From NCBI GenBank assembly GCA_965371325.1, contig CBDUXZ010000076.1, forward strand, positions 1 through 7,876: a DNA stretch of 7,876 nt, written 5' to 3'. This stretch comes from CBDUXZ01 sp965371325 [NCBI: uncultured bacterium] (lineage in GTDB: Bacteria; JAUYMQ01). The translations under genes were made by a program, and so were the position numbers. Below the pieces are notes generated by a model. It searched no databases, had not been told where the DNA came from, and saw only the letters and a program-made list of their open reading frames with translations. This document shows, one piece after another, positions 6,641 through 7,876 of the stretch. How positions within the stretch are numbered: the stretch's first letter is position 1; every line of letters starts with the position of its first letter.

Positions 6641-6726
6641 AAAAGGGGACGCTCCCCTTTATCAAAACCTTGTCGAGCAACGCGGCGGCTTGGCGATAAA
6701 GGGGAGCGTCCCCTCTTTTTCACGGA
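6631..6726. repeat. 96-bp inverted-repeat element (REP/MITE-like) with two hairpin arms
   Basis: The left arm (6631-6663) and the reverse complement of the right arm (6695-6726) agree almost throughout. Both start TCCGTG and end GGGGACGCTCCCCTTTATC; the differences are an indel of one base and a few changes in the A-run. A 31-nt spacer separates them. Each arm is also a small hairpin: AAAGGGGA, a 3-nt loop (CGC or GCG), then TCCCC and Ts. The outer end is 1 bp from the antiporter stop codon (6727-6729). No clear target-site duplication is seen in the flanks. The arms encode the similar peptides IKGSVPFF and IKGSVPSF on opposite strands, which is a by-product of the palindrome and not a gene. 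No transposase is present in the window, so if it is mobile it would need one elsewhere. Confidence 0.85.
6639..6660 (-). terminator. Probable intrinsic terminator after the antiporter gene
   Basis: Read on the minus strand this is AAAGGGGA, loop GCG, TCCCCTTT, then a T-run reaching 6639: a GC-centred 8-bp stem followed by Ts. It lies 67 bp beyond the antiporter stop codon and just before the -35 box of the next operon. The right arm could likewise end plus-strand transcription (stem then TCTTTTT at 6714-6720). Competing pairing of the two arms with each other could give a longer stem instead. Confidence 0.5.
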
Positions 6727-7686
6727 CTAAATCAGCAGGAAGAGATAGACGGCGTAGCCCAGCAAGAGGAGGATCCCCTCGCTCCGCACGATGCGCGATC
6801 CGCGATACATCATCGGCAGAACGGCGAGCGAGAATCCCATCATCCACCACATGTCGCTGGCGATGAGATCGGGGGCAACCGTCGTCGGCTTAACGAGGCT
6901 GACCAGACCGACCGTTCCCAATATGTTGAAAATGTTTGAGCCCATGACATTGGCAACGGCGATCTCAGTCTGCTTGCGCAGGACGGCCACAATCGATGTC
7001 GCGAGCTCTGGCAGGCCGGTGCCCGCCGCAACGATGGTGAGCCCCACCACCCGTTCGCTCATCCCCATCAGGGTGGCGAGATCGACCGCCGCGATCACAA
7101 GAAACCGCGCGCCCAGGGTGAGACCGGCGATCCCCGTGAGCACCAGCCCGGTATTAAGCGCAGCGCTCCTCCATTTCCGCACGGGCGCGGTGAGTGCCTC
7201 GGCCCCGGCCTTCAGATGAACCGCCTCCTGCCCTTTCACCTCCTTGCGTGCGAGGCGAATGCTGTAGATGGTAAAGAGGATCAAGGAGGTCACGAAGAAG
7301 ACCCCCTCGAGTCGATCAACCATGCCGTCGCGGCAAACGATGAGCGCCGCAAAGCTCGAGGCGAACATGAAGGGCCACTCCAGCTTCACCGCGTTCCCGT
7401 GCACCCGGAGCGGCACGAAGAGCGAGGCCAATCCCAGAATGATCGCGAGGTTGAAAATGTTGGAGCCGATCACGTTTCCCATGGCGATATCGGGGCGGTC
7501 GGAAAGACGCGCGAAGGCCGTAACGGCCAGCTCGGGGAGCGAAGTACCCATGGCGACGATGGTGAGGCCGATGACGGCAGGCGTTACCCTGGCGATCTGC
7601 GCGATGGCGGCGGCGCCCCGGACAAGAAACTCGCCCCCTATCGCCAGAAGGAGAAGGCCCACGGCAAGCAGGATGAAGATGGTCAT
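6727..7686 (-). CDS. CaCA-family calcium/sodium antiporter (YrbG-like)
   Basis: The 319-residue membrane protein starts at ATG 7686, with a GGAG about 10 nt upstream. It shows the two inverted alpha-repeats of cation/Ca2+ exchangers. Alpha-1 is VIGLTIVAMGTSLPELA with Glu52, then GNVIGSNIFN with Asn71 and Asn76. Alpha-2 is VVGLTIVAAGTGLPELA with Glu227, then ANVMGSNIFN with Asn246 and Asn251. The two Glu are the central ion-binding acids of the family. About ten hydrophobic segments are seen, five on each side of a charged loop (about 143-175, with RLARKEVKGQE). Length and architecture match bacterial YrbG-type proteins, which are predicted to exchange Ca2+ for Na+ or H+ across the inner membrane. 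No added regulatory domain is present. It lies 40 bp after the stop of the partial gene at the window edge, so the two may be co-transcribed. Ion selectivity is not shown by sequence. Confidence 0.95.
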   Translation of the reverse strand: MTIFILLAVGLLLLAIGGEFLVRGAAAIAQIARVTPAVIGLTIVAMGTSLPELAVTAFARLSDRPDIAMGNVIGSNIFNLAIILGLASLFVPLRVHGNAVKLEWPFMFASSFAALIVCRDGMVDRLEGVFFVTSLILFTIYSIRLARKEVKGQEAVHLKAGAEALTAPVRKWRSAALNTGLVLTGIAGLTLGARFLVIAAVDLATLMGMSERVVGLTIVAAGTGLPELATSIVAVLRKQTEIAVANVMGSNIFNILGTVGLVSLVKPTTVAPDLIASDMWWMMGFSLAVLPMMYRGSRIVRSEGILLLLGYAVYLFLLI

Positions 7687-7726
7687 TCGTAGGGGCTCCG
7701 GGCCGTTGTTTCGCTGGCGGCGCCGA

Positions 7727-7876
7727 TCATTGCATGACCAGGGGGAGCTTTTTTTCCAACGCCAGATCGCAGAGCGCCGCGATCTTCTCTAGGAGCGGTT
7801 CCACCTGCGTGTCGACGAAGCAGTGGTGCAGCGCCCTGAAGCGGCTGCGCACGCGGTTTGCATACTCGGGAACGAT
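7727..7876 (-). CDS. C-terminal end of an unrecognised protein (5' part outside window)
   Basis: A minus-strand frame is open from the right edge for 49 codons to a TGA at 7729-7727. The visible C-terminus reads IVPEYANRVRSRFRALHHCF, then a VDTQVEPLLEKIAALCDLAL stretch and EKKLPLVMQ. Nearly all codons end in G or C, like the known genes around it, and the peptide looks like amphipathic helices, so it is probably real coding sequence. It has two Cys and two adjacent His, but no family motif I can name. The next gene (antiporter) starts 40 bp downstream on the same strand, suggesting shared transcription. Confidence 0.6.
   Translation of the reverse strand: MVPEYANRVRSRFRALHHCFVDTQVEPLLEKIAALCDLALEKKLPLVMQ

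Noticed and set aside
6631-6726. CRISPR-like repeat pair
   Set aside because: The two units are inverted, not direct, there are only two, and no cas genes are near.
7216-7792. Plus-strand open frames over the antiporter start and right edge (7216-7692, 7268-7792)
   Set aside because: Antisense to the alpha-1 repeat of a clear CaCA antiporter and of low-complexity charged composition.

Overview
The window is a dense, high-GC (roughly 60%) bacterial chromosomal segment. Coding is marked by a strong G/C bias at third codon positions, Shine-Dalgarno sites are purine-rich, and four of the seven complete genes appear to start with GTG. All recognisable genes are ordinary metabolic or housekeeping families. 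No phage, plasmid, CRISPR, tRNA or rRNA signal was seen. The mix fits a free-living, probably uncultivated Gram-negative such as a deltaproteobacterium-like lineage, but this placement is an impression from gene content, not a phylogenetic result.

Left half, plus strand (1-2840). The window opens inside the C-terminal part of a 3-hydroxyisobutyrate dehydrogenase-type oxidoreductase. A 118-bp AT-richer spacer follows and contains a G/C-run hairpin. Next comes a tight three-gene run: a protein joining a cysteine-less AhpD/carboxymuconolactone-decarboxylase-like helical domain to a Rieske [2Fe-2S] domain, a REG-2/HDHD3-like HAD hydrolase, and a PgeF/YfiH/LACC1-family purine nucleoside phosphorylase ('polyphenol oxidase').

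Right half, minus strand (2848-7876). In transcription order: the end of an unrecognised gene at the right edge; a CaCA-family Na+/Ca2+-type antiporter; a 96-bp inverted-repeat element; an alpha/beta-hydrolase; a full-length AMP-forming acetyl-CoA synthetase (acs); and a metallo-beta-lactamase-fold hydrolase whose GTG start overlaps the acs stop by 4 bp. The last three look like one operon of acyl/ester and acetate metabolism. The two halves converge with only 7 bp between stop codons.

The most interesting non-coding object is the element at 6631-6726, made of two inverted copies of a roughly 32-bp unit, each itself a hairpin. It begins 1 bp after the antiporter stop codon. On the minus strand its distal arm looks like an intrinsic terminator ending in six Ts. 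That same arm supplies a -35 box (TTCACA) lying exactly 17 bp from a TATAAA -10 box upstream of the hydrolase-acs-MBL operon. A related hairpin sits at 571-598, so this may be a REP/MITE-like dispersed repeat used as transcription punctuation. The most interesting protein is the AhpD-like/Rieske fusion. I found no convincing wholly new multi-gene system.
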